Source: Otis tarda
Lineage: Eukaryota > Chordata > Aves > Otidiformes > Otididae
Length of the DNA: 64,000 bases
NCBI GenBank assembly: GCA_026413225.1
Contig: CM048557.1
Coordinates: 63,664,987 to 63,728,986, forward strand
Reading direction: 5' to 3'
Part shown: in pieces, positions 25,975 through 37,800 of the stretch
Layout: each line of letters opens with the position of its first letter
Numbering within the stretch: position 1 is the stretch's first letter
Notes under the pieces: generated by a model
Told to the model about the DNA's origin: nothing
Database searches by the model: none
The model's input: the letters and a program-made list of their open reading frames with translations, nothing else
Position numbers and translations under genes: made by a program

Positions 25975-26760
25975 TAAAACCATGTAAAAAGGTGTGTCTT
26001 ATTTCCTATTCGAATTTGTCTGGCTTTTGCCTCTGGCCATTACCTCTTATTATGCCTTCCTTCAACAGATTAAAGAGCCCTTTAATATCCTGTATTTTCC
26101 CCCAGGAATGTTCCTGTACACTACATTCAAGCCACCTCCCAATCCTCCTTTAGCTAACTTTTAATAGCCTGAGCTCTTAAAACCTCTCAGTGTAATGCAT
26201 TTTCTCTAACCATCTGAACGTTTTGCTTCACTCTTTTGCTCTCTCTTATTTTCCAATGTGCTTCTTAAAATCTGAAAACCAGAACTGTATGCACTATCCA
26301 GTGGATGGCATTGTTGAGGCCAAACATGACAGGTAAAATAAACACTTTTTTATTCCTTTGTTTATATGTTGATTAATCCTTTCCTGCTATAGCAGCATAC
26401 AGGAGAGCCCTTATCTGATTGCTTACTTATTCTTACCCTTAAATCCTTCTCAAAGTCATCACCTTCCCAGGCTATAGTCTTCTATTCTCCAGTTACAGCC
26501 TCCACACTTGGTTCTTAACATAGACAACTGGCTGGATTAAAATTCACTAAGTTTGAACAGCCTGCTTCTACCAACGGTTCTGATCCATGCCCTGTCCTCA
26601 TCATTATTTAGGACTCCATTAATCCTGGAGCTGAATTTGTGCAGCAGCAGATTTAGATCCGCTTCCAGATCACTGCTAAAAATGTAGTACAACATAGGAC
26701 CTACTACTAGAACCTCTTTAGACACCATCTCTTTCCACTAAGTTTTCCTACAGGCTTCTG
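25975..26760 (-). mobile_element. Ancient CR1/L3-type LINE fragment, reverse orientation
   Basis: Successive patches on the + strand resemble the reverse complement of CR1-superfamily LINEs. A block with 'ctcttaaaacctctcagtg' is followed by 'aaaaccagaactgtatgcac' (cf. 'gaccagaactgcacacagta'). Further right, a block around 'cagatcactgctaaaaatgt' and 'ataggacctactactagaac' matches the conserved reverse-transcriptase-downstream stretch of CR1 (cf. 'gatcattgataaagat ... ggccccaatactgag'). The LINE therefore lies on the minus strand. It is highly diverged with no intact frame, and probably predates modern birds. It could be more than one nested fragment. The comparison is from memory. A RepeatMasker run against sauropsid CR1 and L3 consensus sequences would decide it. 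Confidence 0.5.
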
Positions 26761-27279
26761 GTTCTTGATGTTTGGCAACAAACTCCATTTGCATGGTTTA
26801 TTGGCACTGCATGCACCCAACGTTAATGCAGTACTAAGTCTAAGTCAAGTACCTCCTCAAAACAGTATTAATAGCTATTTTTATTAAAACGCTATATAGA
26901 CTTACATTGTTTTCCTTCATTTCAACTTTTTATTATTTGAATACCACATCAAATTTTCTATTTTGTTTAGGATAGCTATTAAGCTAACTAGTCATTTGAG
27001 TCATATTGCTCACAGTTTTAAAAAATGGCACAAAGCAGCAAATTTGTCACTTGTTTAACTAATGAATTTCAGGCAAGATACACTGGAGTATTAGAAAGAC
27101 ATAGATCAGCATCAGTTGGATATGCAGAAGCACCAGAGAGCACTGGTGGCCAAAGCTTGTATTTTTCATGGCATTTCCAAGACAGAAACCCCAGCAACTG
27201 CGGACCAGAGCTTTCTCATCAGCTCTTTTAAAGTACGCAATCACAAGTTTTCTGGTCCTTTAAGCCATGCATGCCCACC
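26761..27279. other. Short non-coding spacer before the SGPP1 promoter
   Basis: AT-rich DNA that gives way to the CpG island around 27.28 kb. No feature recognised. Confidence 0.5.
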
Positions 27280-27815
27280 AAGGAGGAGGCATAGGATCTC
27301 TGCCCGACCGTGAAGTGGCAAGGGCAGGCACAACCCCTTCCCTCAAGCCCAGCAGAAACCTCCCCGAGGGGCCGTTTGCTCCACATCCCTGCGGGGAACC
27401 CACCACCTCCACTGCTCAACCGGCCTGATCGCCGGGGCTAAGACCACTCACAGCCTCTGCTGGAAATCAGCTTTCCCTCCCATGCTTACACCACCGCATT
27501 TTGGTTTCTGGGGTCGATCTGGGCAGTGGGGGAGGCAGGGGCAGCCAGGCACAGGCCTCGGGCCTGCTGGTGCCAAACATGGCGGCTCAGGCGAGGGCAG
27601 CAGCACCTCACCCTAAGTCAGAAGGAAGGGTAACTACCTCGCCGGCGGCCGGTCGGGCCGGTGACCTGGCTGCAACCAGTGAGAAAGAACAAACGCGCGT
27701 CCGGTGCCGCCGAGGAGGCCGAAGGCCACCACTCCCCCTCGCCCGCCGCCGCCTCCGCGCCTCACGCTCGAGGCCGAGGCACGCCGCCCGCTGCCTCGCT
27801 CAATGCCAAGCCCCT

Positions 27816-27866
27816 ATTGGCTCCCCCTGCCAATGGGGGCGGGATTGGGAGAGAGCCGCGACCAAT
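27816..27866. promoter_or_regulatory. Cluster of four CCAAT boxes (NF-Y type)
   Basis: ATTGG at 27,816-27,820, CCAAT at 27,830-27,834, ATTGG at 27,844-27,848 and CCAAT at 27,862-27,866. Orientation alternates, with 14, 14 and 18 bases between starts. NF-Y binds such boxes, and close-spaced arrays are typical of strong TATA-less promoters. The core lies roughly 390 bp upstream of the SGPP1 start codon. Confidence 0.7.
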
Positions 27867-28252
27867 CCGCCCCGCGATGAGGTTTCCTCGGAGGGTTCCC
27901 GCCCGTGAGAGTGGGTGTTGTGCGCAGGCGCGGCGGGGCGGTGACGGCGGCCGACGTGCGCGCGTGAAGGAGCGAGCGCCGAGCGGGGCGCGCGGGGAGC
28001 CGGGCTGGGCAGAACTGAGGGCGGCGGCGGCGGCTGCCCGGGGCGGGAGGAGCCGAGCAGTGTCCCCCGCTCCGCGACGCCTCGCCCTCCAGCGGGTTTC
28101 TCCTCACGGAACGGTTCCCCTCCTTTCCTCGCGGCGCGCACCGGAGCCCCCCTCCTTTTTCGCTGCCTCTTCAGGAGAAGCCCCCGCCGCCCCCGGGGCA
28201 GCCCCTCGCCGCCCTCAGCCAGCCCCTCGCCGGGCGGCTTCGTCCTCCCGCC

Positions 28253-28870
28253 ATGGCTCTGAGCCGGCGCCTGGCCCGGCTGGCCGCCCACCTGCAGGAC
28301 CCGGGGAAAGTGGCCGCCTTCCAGCGGCTCTGCGGGGTGGAGGGGCCTTCGGGCTGGGCCGATGCCGAGCAGCGAGGAGGGGGCCGGGGGCCGGTGGTTA
28401 ACGGCGGCCCGTCGGGCGCCGAGCGGGCGGGAGAGCAGGGGCATCCCGCTGGGAACGGGACGGTGCCCGGCGGGGCGGGCCCCCCGCAGAGGTGGAGGAG
28501 GAGGCCGCGCCGCAACTCCCTGACGGAGGAGGACGGCAGCCAGGAGTTCTCCATCCGCAGCCCCTTCCTCTACTGTCTCTTCAGCCTGGGCACGGAGCTG
28601 GGCAACGAGCTCTTCTACATCCTCTTCTTCCCTTTCTGCATCTGGAACTTGGACGCCTGGCTGGGCCGGAGGCTTATCATCATCTGGGTGTGGGTGATGT
28701 ACGTGGGGCAGTGCACCAAGGATATCATCCGCTGCCCGCGGCCTGCCTCGCCGCCCGTGGTGAAGCTGGAAGTCTTCTACAACTCGGAGTACAGCATGCC
28801 CTCCACCCACGCCATGTCGGGCACCGCCATCCCCCTGGCTCTCCTGCTGCTCAGCTGCGGCCGCTGGCAG
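28253..28870 (+). CDS. SGPP1: SGPP1 coding exon 1
   Basis: This exon encodes residues 1-206 (618 bp, phase 0 at its end). The donor is CAG|GTAACG. It holds the N-terminal cytosolic part, a basic RRNSLT stretch (residues 86-91) that resembles a kinase site and is shared with human, the first three membrane segments, and motifs C1 (KDIIRCPRP, 156-164) and C2 (PSTH, 183-186). It is very GC-rich because it lies inside the CpG island. Confidence 0.97.
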
Positions 28871-31800
28871 GTAACGCTCACCTCCTTGTCCTTCTCCATC
28901 TCTTTTCCAGCCCCAGGGGGTAAGGCTATGCCAAACTTGATTTCTTTTGAGAGGGAGAGAGGGGCTGAGTTCGGGTAAAATGTGAAATTCATGCCCTCCC
29001 TCCCCTTTCTTTTTCTTTTTTTTTTTTTTTTTTTAATTTTTCTATGATCCCAGCGAGTGTTCAGGTAACAAGAACAGTTGTAATAATTCTGTCTCCTGAA
29101 TGGAAGTTCTGACTTTGTGAATGGTTAGCTCAGTACGCGTTAAAACTCTGCTTTAACAATCTGTATTTTGTTCTTGTGAGGTTTGGGTTTTTTTTTTCCA
29201 ATTTATCTCTTGTAGGGTGAATGCTTTGCACAAAGTTTGTATAGGCATCTGATATTTTTCAGGTGTTTGGTTTTGCTGACGGAGAATTTGGTGGAAAGCC
29301 AGGAACTAAAGGGCTTTTTGCTGATCCTTCTTTGCTTTGAGTCACTTTGTAGCTCGAGTCACTTCGCAGCTTTAGCCTTTTCTTTAACACTGTCTTTCGT
29401 TTCATTGCCCATAAACTAGAAATTATTTCTGTTTCGAGGAGTACATATACTTTCAGATGGTTTTACAACTACTAATGTGCTAATAATTAGCAGGAACTGA
29501 TAATCTCTGATCTTTTCAGCACCTTCATTCAGCAAAATCTTAAAATCTCCCTATTGCACTTCGGGTCAATAGATTAAGTTACAATAACACTGTTGATATC
29601 TGGTTTACACAGGCTGTGGCCTGTGTTTAGGTGCTGGTTGTTAGCAGTATGGGCAACAGTGAGAGCTCCAAAGAAGGCACGACACGTATTCAGCTCTCTA
29701 AATCACTGCACCAGTTTCATTAGTGAATGAGGGAGAAGGCTTTCCCAGGCAACAAACGTTGAGTGTAAGGTTTTGAGGGCTCTGTGTATAATGTTTAAGA
29801 AGTTATGCAATAAGGCTACTCTTAAGTTGTTAATGTTTACAAATTCTTAGAATAATACCTGGCTATTTTAAGTCAGATGTGTGTCATCTTGGTAGAAAGA
29901 ACTCTCTTTTTAAGCTTTATGCCGGGGCTGAACTCTTGTCTTCCCAGTTACTGTTAACAATCACCAGTTGTCTGCTGTCACAGTGTGAAACTTTGTGGCT
30001 CTATCTCAGCATATAGAATGGGTACCTGAAAGGAAAGAGGTCAGAAATTTTATTTGGGCTCTCTTTAACCAAAGTTTGTTATCTGCTTCTGCAAGGTGAT
30101 ACAGTATGCCCCAAATAAAGCTGTTAGGGAGTCATATTCATTGCTAGGAAAATGCAGAGTATCACTCTGCTAGAGCTGTGCAGGCATCTGTTAATGCCCT
30201 GTTTTGTGGATGTTTGAAATAAATATTTGGAGTTCTGTTACTGAGATGCTTAATCTTAAAGTTGTGGGTTTTTTTTTTTAAATTACTGACTACAATCTGA
30301 ATATTTGATTATTACTTGTGAGACGTGTAGGGCTGATGTCAGCTGGAAGAATGAACTGAATTTCTATTTCTGGCATGTGGGAAACCTCATTTAGTGGTAT
30401 CAGTCGATTAGCCTTGCACAGACTCTGATGTCATGTGCACAAAGGAGAACCCAGCTTGATTGCTTTTATAGAACCAGCAAGCTGACAATGTGTGAAACGG
30501 TATTTTTGTCAGTCAACCAAGTTAGATCTTCAGTTTGCCAACCCTGCAACTACAGTCTGTGAAATAGTGCTAATTGACTAAAGATATTTATAATAAATGC
30601 ATATTAAGAAATCATAAACCTTCAGCCTTGTTATTCATTTAGAACCATGCCTAAGAAATGAGGAAGCAAAGTGTTTCAGTCTTCATTTTAATTTGTTTTT
30701 CCTGTGAAACAAGTATGAATAGCAGACCTCTCTGAAACTGACTTCTACCATTTCAGAATGTTCATTCAAAAATCAAAAGGTTGGTTTAAAGAAAAAAAAA
30801 ATTCCAGATATTAACCAAAAGTTAACATATAGCATGTTAAATATCTTTTGATTCACCTCTAAAGAGAGTTAAGCTTTCGTGTAATGCTTCTGCTGTTCTC
30901 CATATTTTACTTGCATTGAAGGGGGTAGAAACTACATGACAACTTTTTGTCATGCTTTTCTGGAAATAGAGTTAAAAATAGGCTGACCTCAGAACTTCTT
31001 GGAAAGCCATTAAGGATAAAGGAGCTTGTAATAACTCTGATTTTTATTAAATTATACATATTTAGCAGTTGATACAGATGGTTAGATTTAAACTTGTTGG
31101 CAAATGCAGGGGTATGATCTTTCTATATATTCAGTATAAGCAAGCATTACACAGATCCTGATTGTGATGAGTCCACCTCTTAGGATTGTTTATTCAGAAA
31201 AATCATAGTGGAGCAAGACTTGAGTGTGAATTTGAGCAGATAGAGCTATACAGCTCTCTGCAGGGGCTTTTATTCTGGAATACAGGTAACTGTCACTTTG
31301 AAGTTTATACTGAACCAAAGACAGACGCTCTTGCTCTAAAAGATGGTACTCCAGTGAGAAGGGAATCACTTTCCTGTATAGTTTATTTGGAGTTTGCTTT
31401 AATTGGGCTATGACTTCCTACTATTGTATGATACTTTTCTATCAAACAAAGGCAATCTGTGAGTCTTTCCCTTGAACAGCAAGCATAGAGAACAGAGCAA
31501 ATTGCACCTATTTTTCTAGGTATGGCCCAAATTGTCCATTTTAAAACAAAAAATTTGAATTCCCGTAGGTTTTCTTTTAACTTGTTGAATTAAGTTTCTG
31601 CTTTCCTAGTTTTCACTGCCTATCAGTGCGGCGACAGTAATCCTATTACAATTATTTTCCTTTCATGTAGTATTCAATAGCATTTTTGACTATACATAAT
31701 AAAAACTAAAATATTTGCTTATAAACAAAATTGTTCAAGTAAATTATTTTCAGAGATGATGTATTTTAAAGATAGTTGTGGCAAATTTTCACAATTAGAG

Positions 31801-34800
31801 ACTTTGGACAGAGGGAATATTCAGTGCAACAGACTTTCAAATTGTATGTTAAGATAATTTTCATAATAGCTGTTCTGTCCATTGTGGAATATATTTTTTT
31901 TTATTTCTCCTTGTATTTTGAGAGCTTGCCTGAAACTATCAATTCCATTTGCATGATCTTTATTTATTATTGTTGAATCTCAGCAAGGAAAACTACTTGT
32001 GTCAAAGACACTTCAGTAACCTTGAAATATAAAGCTCATGCCAAAGACTCATGAGAATTTACGAGTTACAGATGTTGGTATTTTTTTTCCTGTCTTTGAA
32101 GCTCTGATACTCTGAAAGAGAGAGACAACAGTTAAATACAGTGAGGTTATAGAGCTTGATGTGATGTAGGAAAAAGTATCACATTAGGGAAAACCAGCTT
32201 TCTTTGGAATATTGACAGTTTGAGCCAGGCTGGCTTATATAGTGCTCTGAACGGGGAGGAAGAGATGGTGTGAACTGCTAATTATCTACAGAATCTCCAA
32301 AAGCCTAAGGCTGAGACTACTGGGAAAAAGTATTTAATATTTTATTTGATTACTTTGAACTGCTGATTTCAAATAGATATCGACACATATTTTATTAGAA
32401 ATGGTGCTTGAGTTAGGATGGTACCTGAATGTGCCATAACCCTGCTGTTTTATTTTGAGGAGGGGAAAAAAAATTTAGTGAGACAGAAAATACACTTTTT
32501 CTCCCCGAGTTCCTCCAAGATGCAGCCCGGCTTTAGCAGTAGCCATTTGGATTAGGAAGTGATGGGTTCACACTCCTTCCTGAGTTCTGCGTTAATGAGC
32601 TGAGTCAGGAACTGCTGACTCTCACTGCAGGCCACTGAATGAACTTTAAGTTGATATTTGTCAGGAGCCCAGAGCCTTGACTGATGAGTAGCTGGCCTCT
32701 GTACCTACATTAACCAACCTGACTTGAATGCGTTTATCTTCTGAAGCAGTTTAAATCACTAAATACGGCAGCATTGTCCTCCCTATGTGCTTGTCTGCCA
32801 TTATATGCCAATCCTGTCATCAGTGACTGTCCTTCCACCTCACTGATGATAGTGATGACTTCAATAAACACTGCTGCTAAAGCTGCAGTAGAGTGCATGT
32901 ATTCTGGAATGATTTCTTTGACTGACACACCTGAAAGTATTTTTCAGTGTTCATTTGCTTAGTGCTTTACTGATTCTCCATAGTACCAATTCTGTAAGAA
33001 TGTCACGTGGTACCGTGTCAAACACCCTTCCAGAAATCTTCCATCCACACCATTACTTTTATCAGTGAAAGCTGATGAATCTAATCAAATGAGATTCATT
33101 TGACCAGCGCTGTGTGGGGATTTCAGAGAGATCTGCATTGTTCTGTGATTCTAATTGACCAGTACTAAGTGTTACCTCTAGAATTGTCTGCCTGCTCTTT
33201 CATTTCAAAAGGCAAACTTCTCTCAGATCCCCACTGGGACTGGAGAATAATTGTTTGTCTGTGTGTAAGAGCAAGTACAGGTGCCTTTCAGAAAGAGATG
33301 CCTCATCTCTGAGAAGCCCAAATGCATTTTGGCTAAAATGCTGTGAAGAGACTTGGCAAAGAGATTTTCTTACATGTGTTGCTTAAAATAAATAATATAA
33401 AAACTTCTGACATGAGAAGTGTAGATGCAGGGATGATCTGAAAACCCAGAGTTGCCCAGAATGAAGAGCTCTTGAGAAAGAGAAATGGGAATTTGGAAGG
33501 TCAGCGCTGGCCTTGGCTTGTGTATTTTAGTTGTCAGATTGTCTTTTGTGGGCCATATTAATGCCTGTGGTTGATTTGTAAAGGAAGCTGGAAAAAGCTG
33601 CATAGCTCTTAAAAATTTACAAAAGCATAGCCAGTTCTTACAAACCCCACTGGGGAATTTCTTCTAGAGGTATGCAGCACTAAATATAAATTGGCATTAA
33701 ATGTATTTTTTAATTTTTCATTAGCAAATCTTCAATTAATGTACAGAATCTTTGGGAGGAATATGTAAAAACAAATGCCATAAGGTTAGATATGGAGTTT
33801 TTGAAGAAAGGATTCAAAGGAAATACCTTACTTCTCAAGCAATTTTTTTTTTTCTTAGTGGAATTTACACATGTAAAGCACTTCTCGTGCTTTCAAATAG
33901 GGTGTGTTAATTAAACCTGACAAATTCAGCTTGCAGAAAAACTATTTTTTAGGCACTGGGGGCATAAGCAGAGCAAGCTGTAGGTGATTCTTGCCGGTTC
34001 TGTTCAGGGAGGGATTTTTTTTTTTATGACTGCAAGAAAAAGAAGTAACAGGCTCTGATTCCTGTTGTAACTCTTTAATTTCTTTTTAGATTATGTGTAG
34101 CAGAAAATTAAACCTTTTTACTCCCTGCAGGGCTGGCACTGAAATCTTTATCTTGGAATTTAAAGGGGTTCTTGTAATGACATGTAGCACTCAGATTTTT
34201 ATGCTTTCTGGTGTTAAGGTTGGTCAGTGGAAGGAAGAAGGAAATAACTGATAAATGTAGCTTAACCAGTGTTATTTACTACTTGGTGTCCTCTCGAGTG
34301 ACAGGTTTTTGTCTGTTTATTTTTCCTAAAATGACTTGTAAGTGATCTTTCTTTTTCAACTATCATCTCCCTTTTCTTCTGCTCCCTCCAGAAAATAATT
34401 TGTGCTGTGCTTTTTGTACTCATCTGGTCAACCAGTGTCTCAGTCATTCCTGTAAACATTGATTATAGCTTTTCATAAGACTATTGCCAAAACAATTGTC
34501 TCATACTCAAGCTGGACTTCTGAGCTATCATGTGATTGAACAAAGATCATAGAGTGATACTGTAGAACACTGAAAGTGTTAGAAAATTAGCTTGGAACCC
34601 TTTATGAATGCTGGAAACTTCTCCGGTGTAGAATGTGCTTTTAAAAAGTAAATAAATGGGCATCTAGAGTGTGCTTTAAGAATGTTCCATTATGAAAGAA
34701 TTTTCTGACCTAGGTCAAAGCTTTTAGGACAGATTGTTTCCTTATAAGCATTTTTAAACAATGGTTATTTTATTAAGACTCTTGGCAAAAAGTCAGGTTA

Positions 34801-37800
34801 AGGGGAGGGAGGAGGGATAGGCACTTGAGGAAAACGTTTTCCATGTGATCCAGTCAGAAGCTTGCAAGCCTTTTTTAGAGGATGTAATCTAATAAACTGT
34901 GAATTTCCCATTATAAACATAGGGCATAAAATTCTCAGATACTTACTAGGAGTAGTTTTACTGCTGTTTTCCGAATATGACCAATTTCATTCTGTTTAAT
35001 TGATTTAAACCAAGATTCTGGGTATGGGAGTGAAATTGAGGCCTGAGAGAAGATGAGTAGTCTACTCAATCAGCTTTATTCCTGGCTTTTTCTTTAACTT
35101 GATATGTGACTTTAAGAAATCAATTAACCTTTTTATCTTCTTTTTTTTTTAATAACGTGCTTGGTGATCTGTGCCTTACTCATATACATTAAGACTGGGA
35201 GAATTTACTTAATGCCTTCAAATAAACTTATCCATTCAAACATTTAAAAGTTAAAATGTCAACAAAGGTATCTTTTTAATTTATATTAATTTATATGTAG
35301 CATTTCTCTCTCTCTCCAGTCTCTGCCTTGTTTTCAATTCCATCTGCCTCCACTTCTTCTTCTGATATTGTATTTGTACTACATGCTTATACATATTATT
35401 GAAGTTTTATTCTAGCTTTCAAAAAAAAAATTTGTGCAAGCTGGATATCAGTTATTTGATCTAATATGGGATGCAGGGTACTTTTCTCAAGGAGAAAAAT
35501 GCCAGGTTAATGTTGAGTTTGAGCCAACATGTGATTTTTGAAGTTTGGATTGAGTACTATGGGAGTGTCTTTATTTTTGTATAAGGTTAACATTTTCAAA
35601 TCACAAGTTTTTTTTTTTTTTTAATTTAGACAAAAGAAAGCAGTATGCAGTTCAATAAACACTCTCCATACTAAAAATCATTGAGGTGGGATGGTAGTTA
35701 TGGAGGCATAACAAGTTTCTGAGGGTATACATAGGATAGTCTTGAGGGCATGGAGGCAGGGTTTGCGATGTTTGTCTCTAAAATGGGCAGTTCCTGAATA
35801 TCTGACTCTTAAGTGGTCAAGAATGAAGGTGTGTCAGTTCTATTACCAGAAAGAACAAGCTGTGAGAATGAAACCTGGTTTCTGCATCTACCTGCCAACT
35901 GTGATCTCTGACAACCTTTCAGACCCTCATCTGAAAGGAGAGCTTATGCCACTCTGCCTTCTGAGGCCGAAATGAGTAAGAATAGCAGTGAACTGGGGAA
36001 GAGGGTAAATGTGAACCTGTGATCTTTTGTCCTCTGTGCTTCTGTAGGTCTGATTTGGCATGCGAGGAACTGTGGGACTAAAATTGCTGGAATTCAGCAG
36101 CCTTGCTTTAATCTCTTTGATTTAAGTAGAGACAGTCAGTATGTCTATATAGAACTCTATATAGAAAAGAGCTAAAAGTTTATAACTCGGAAGTAATTAA
36201 TAACTGATAAGTTTCAAATTTGTGAATGCAGTATTTTCCAAAATAAGAGACCCAAGCAAACACAAAACAAGTGCTTAGGGCTTTCTTCCATGAACGCTTG
36301 AGATCAGTTTATATTAAAGTTTTCACACTAATCTCTCATTAAATATGCCTATTTTAAGTAGAAAACATAGTAAAAGCTGTTTGGGTTTTTTCTTTTGAGA
36401 TTGGGAGAAAAGCTTTGTGAAATCTGCTATTTATTGTAAAGCAAGGCTAATAACAAATATTAATACTCTTAAGGCACTATACTAATAGATAATGCTTGGT
36501 ATTTGGGGGGATTTTGTATGCCTAGGCAGGGGGAGGTTACGATACTCAAGCATGGTATACCCAATGCATATATGCAAAATACCTACCGGAAGTAATTTTC
36601 TAGATCAAACAACATCTAGAAAATGCTTCCTGGCCTCAATATTGCATTATTTTCAGACAGTAATTTGGAAGTAAATTTATAACATCAGCTTTTTTTTATA
36701 AGAATCAAGGTGATGTCCCCTGTTGGTGTTATGACTTGCTGCTGAGCAGTCTTGCTGGGCTAAATGGTGTGTGGGAGTGTTGAATATTCTCCTTTAGTCA
36801 CCTTGTCTGCTTATGCCTACATATGAGGACAAAATATGTGGTTGCCTTATCACCTCAAGGCAGATTTTAAGCAGGTGCTACCAGTTCGGTGTTCTAGGAA
36901 TTCCTGAACCCAGTGGCTGCTTTTAAAAGCTATGGAGGAGGCCAAGGAGGAGGCAAGGTATTGTGCTTTATTTGTGTTGAGGTAGGCGAGTGGTTCTGCT
37001 TCCTTTCTGCTGGTGTCTGAGGAGGCCAGTGACCTATGGAGCCCCAAAGGGTACATACAGCTTTAGGATGCTCTGCACGTGGGTGCAGGAGTTGTAGGAA
37101 GAAAATCAGATAGGTTGTGTGGGCAATGCAGGAAGGTATGGATATAACATTGGAAGAAACCAGGACAGATGAAGGTGAAAACCTTCTTTAGATCAAGTTT
37201 TATTCCTGTACTTTATGTATAAAGTTCTCTTTATCTAAACTGATAGCCATTTCACTGGCTGATAAGTAAGCTTCAAACATAAACTGACAGTTGTCCAAGT
37301 GTGCTGGTTACATAGTGGGAGCATAGAGGAGGACGTTTTGTATGGGAACTAATCAGAAAAATCGACTTAACTGCTGTGTCGTGGACTTATTCCAGAGGAA
37401 GTTAGAATAATTGTTTCAGTCTTTTATTGGGGACACAATAGGGAAGTGTTTGAGCTCTTGGATAGAGATGTTTTGCTACAGAGGAACTAAACTAGTTGGT
37501 GCTTTCAGGTGTTTCAGTACTACTAGAAACAGAACTAGTGTGACACAGCTAAATATTCTTTCCAAAATTTGATTCAGCGCTGGAGTTTCTGAAAGTTTCC
37601 TTCTTCCTCAAACTTCCCTTGAGTTCCTAACTGATAGGAAGCATTTCTTTCATTTTCAGAATTTATCCTGCTCTCCCTGCTGTTTACAATAATCTGCCCA
37701 GGACTCTTAAAACAAGACTCCTCACATACACCTTCTCCTTTATACTCCTTGTTGTTGGGGTCTTGCTGTTCAGCTGTTGTAACCTCTTCTCCCCCACAGT

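Larger units (their letters stand above)
27280..28900 (+). promoter_or_regulatory. SGPP1: CpG-island promoter of SGPP1
   Basis: GC content and CpG density rise abruptly here and fall again just past exon 1. Visible motifs: a YY1-like AACATGGCGGC at 27,576-27,586, four CCAAT/ATTGG boxes at 27,816-27,866, a GC box (GGGGGCGGGATTGG) between them, and an NRF1-like TGCGCAGGCGC at 27,921-27,931. No TATA box is evident, as is usual for a housekeeping CpG promoter. Transcription probably starts downstream of the CCAAT cluster, between about 27.9 and 28.2 kb. The exact start cannot be read from sequence. The alternating CCAAT orientations would also allow divergent transcription to the left. Confidence 0.85.

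Noticed and set aside
1-27250. SYNE2 coding exons on the minus strand
   Set aside because: Expected from gene order, but I saw no calponin-homology or spectrin-repeat sequence in any minus-strand frame.
27661-28401. A 246-codon + strand frame upstream of and overlapping SGPP1 exon 1
   Set aside because: Low-complexity Ala/Pro/Arg translation of GC-rich 5' leader in another phase. It does not connect in frame with SGPP1.
27800-28810. A 336-codon minus-strand open frame opposite SGPP1 exon 1
   Set aside because: It lies wholly in the CpG island, mirrors GC-rich coding sequence, and is proline- and arginine-heavy with no domain. It is a shadow of exon 1.
28871-28978. Open read-through of SGPP1 exon 1 into the intron
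   Set aside because: The exon ends at a proper GT donor and joins exon 2 in perfect register with known SGPP1. The extra 35 codons are intronic.
35870-35960. A second MIR-like stretch in intron 1
   Set aside because: It has only the 'ctcatctgaaa' ending and loose agreement before it. Too weak to list.
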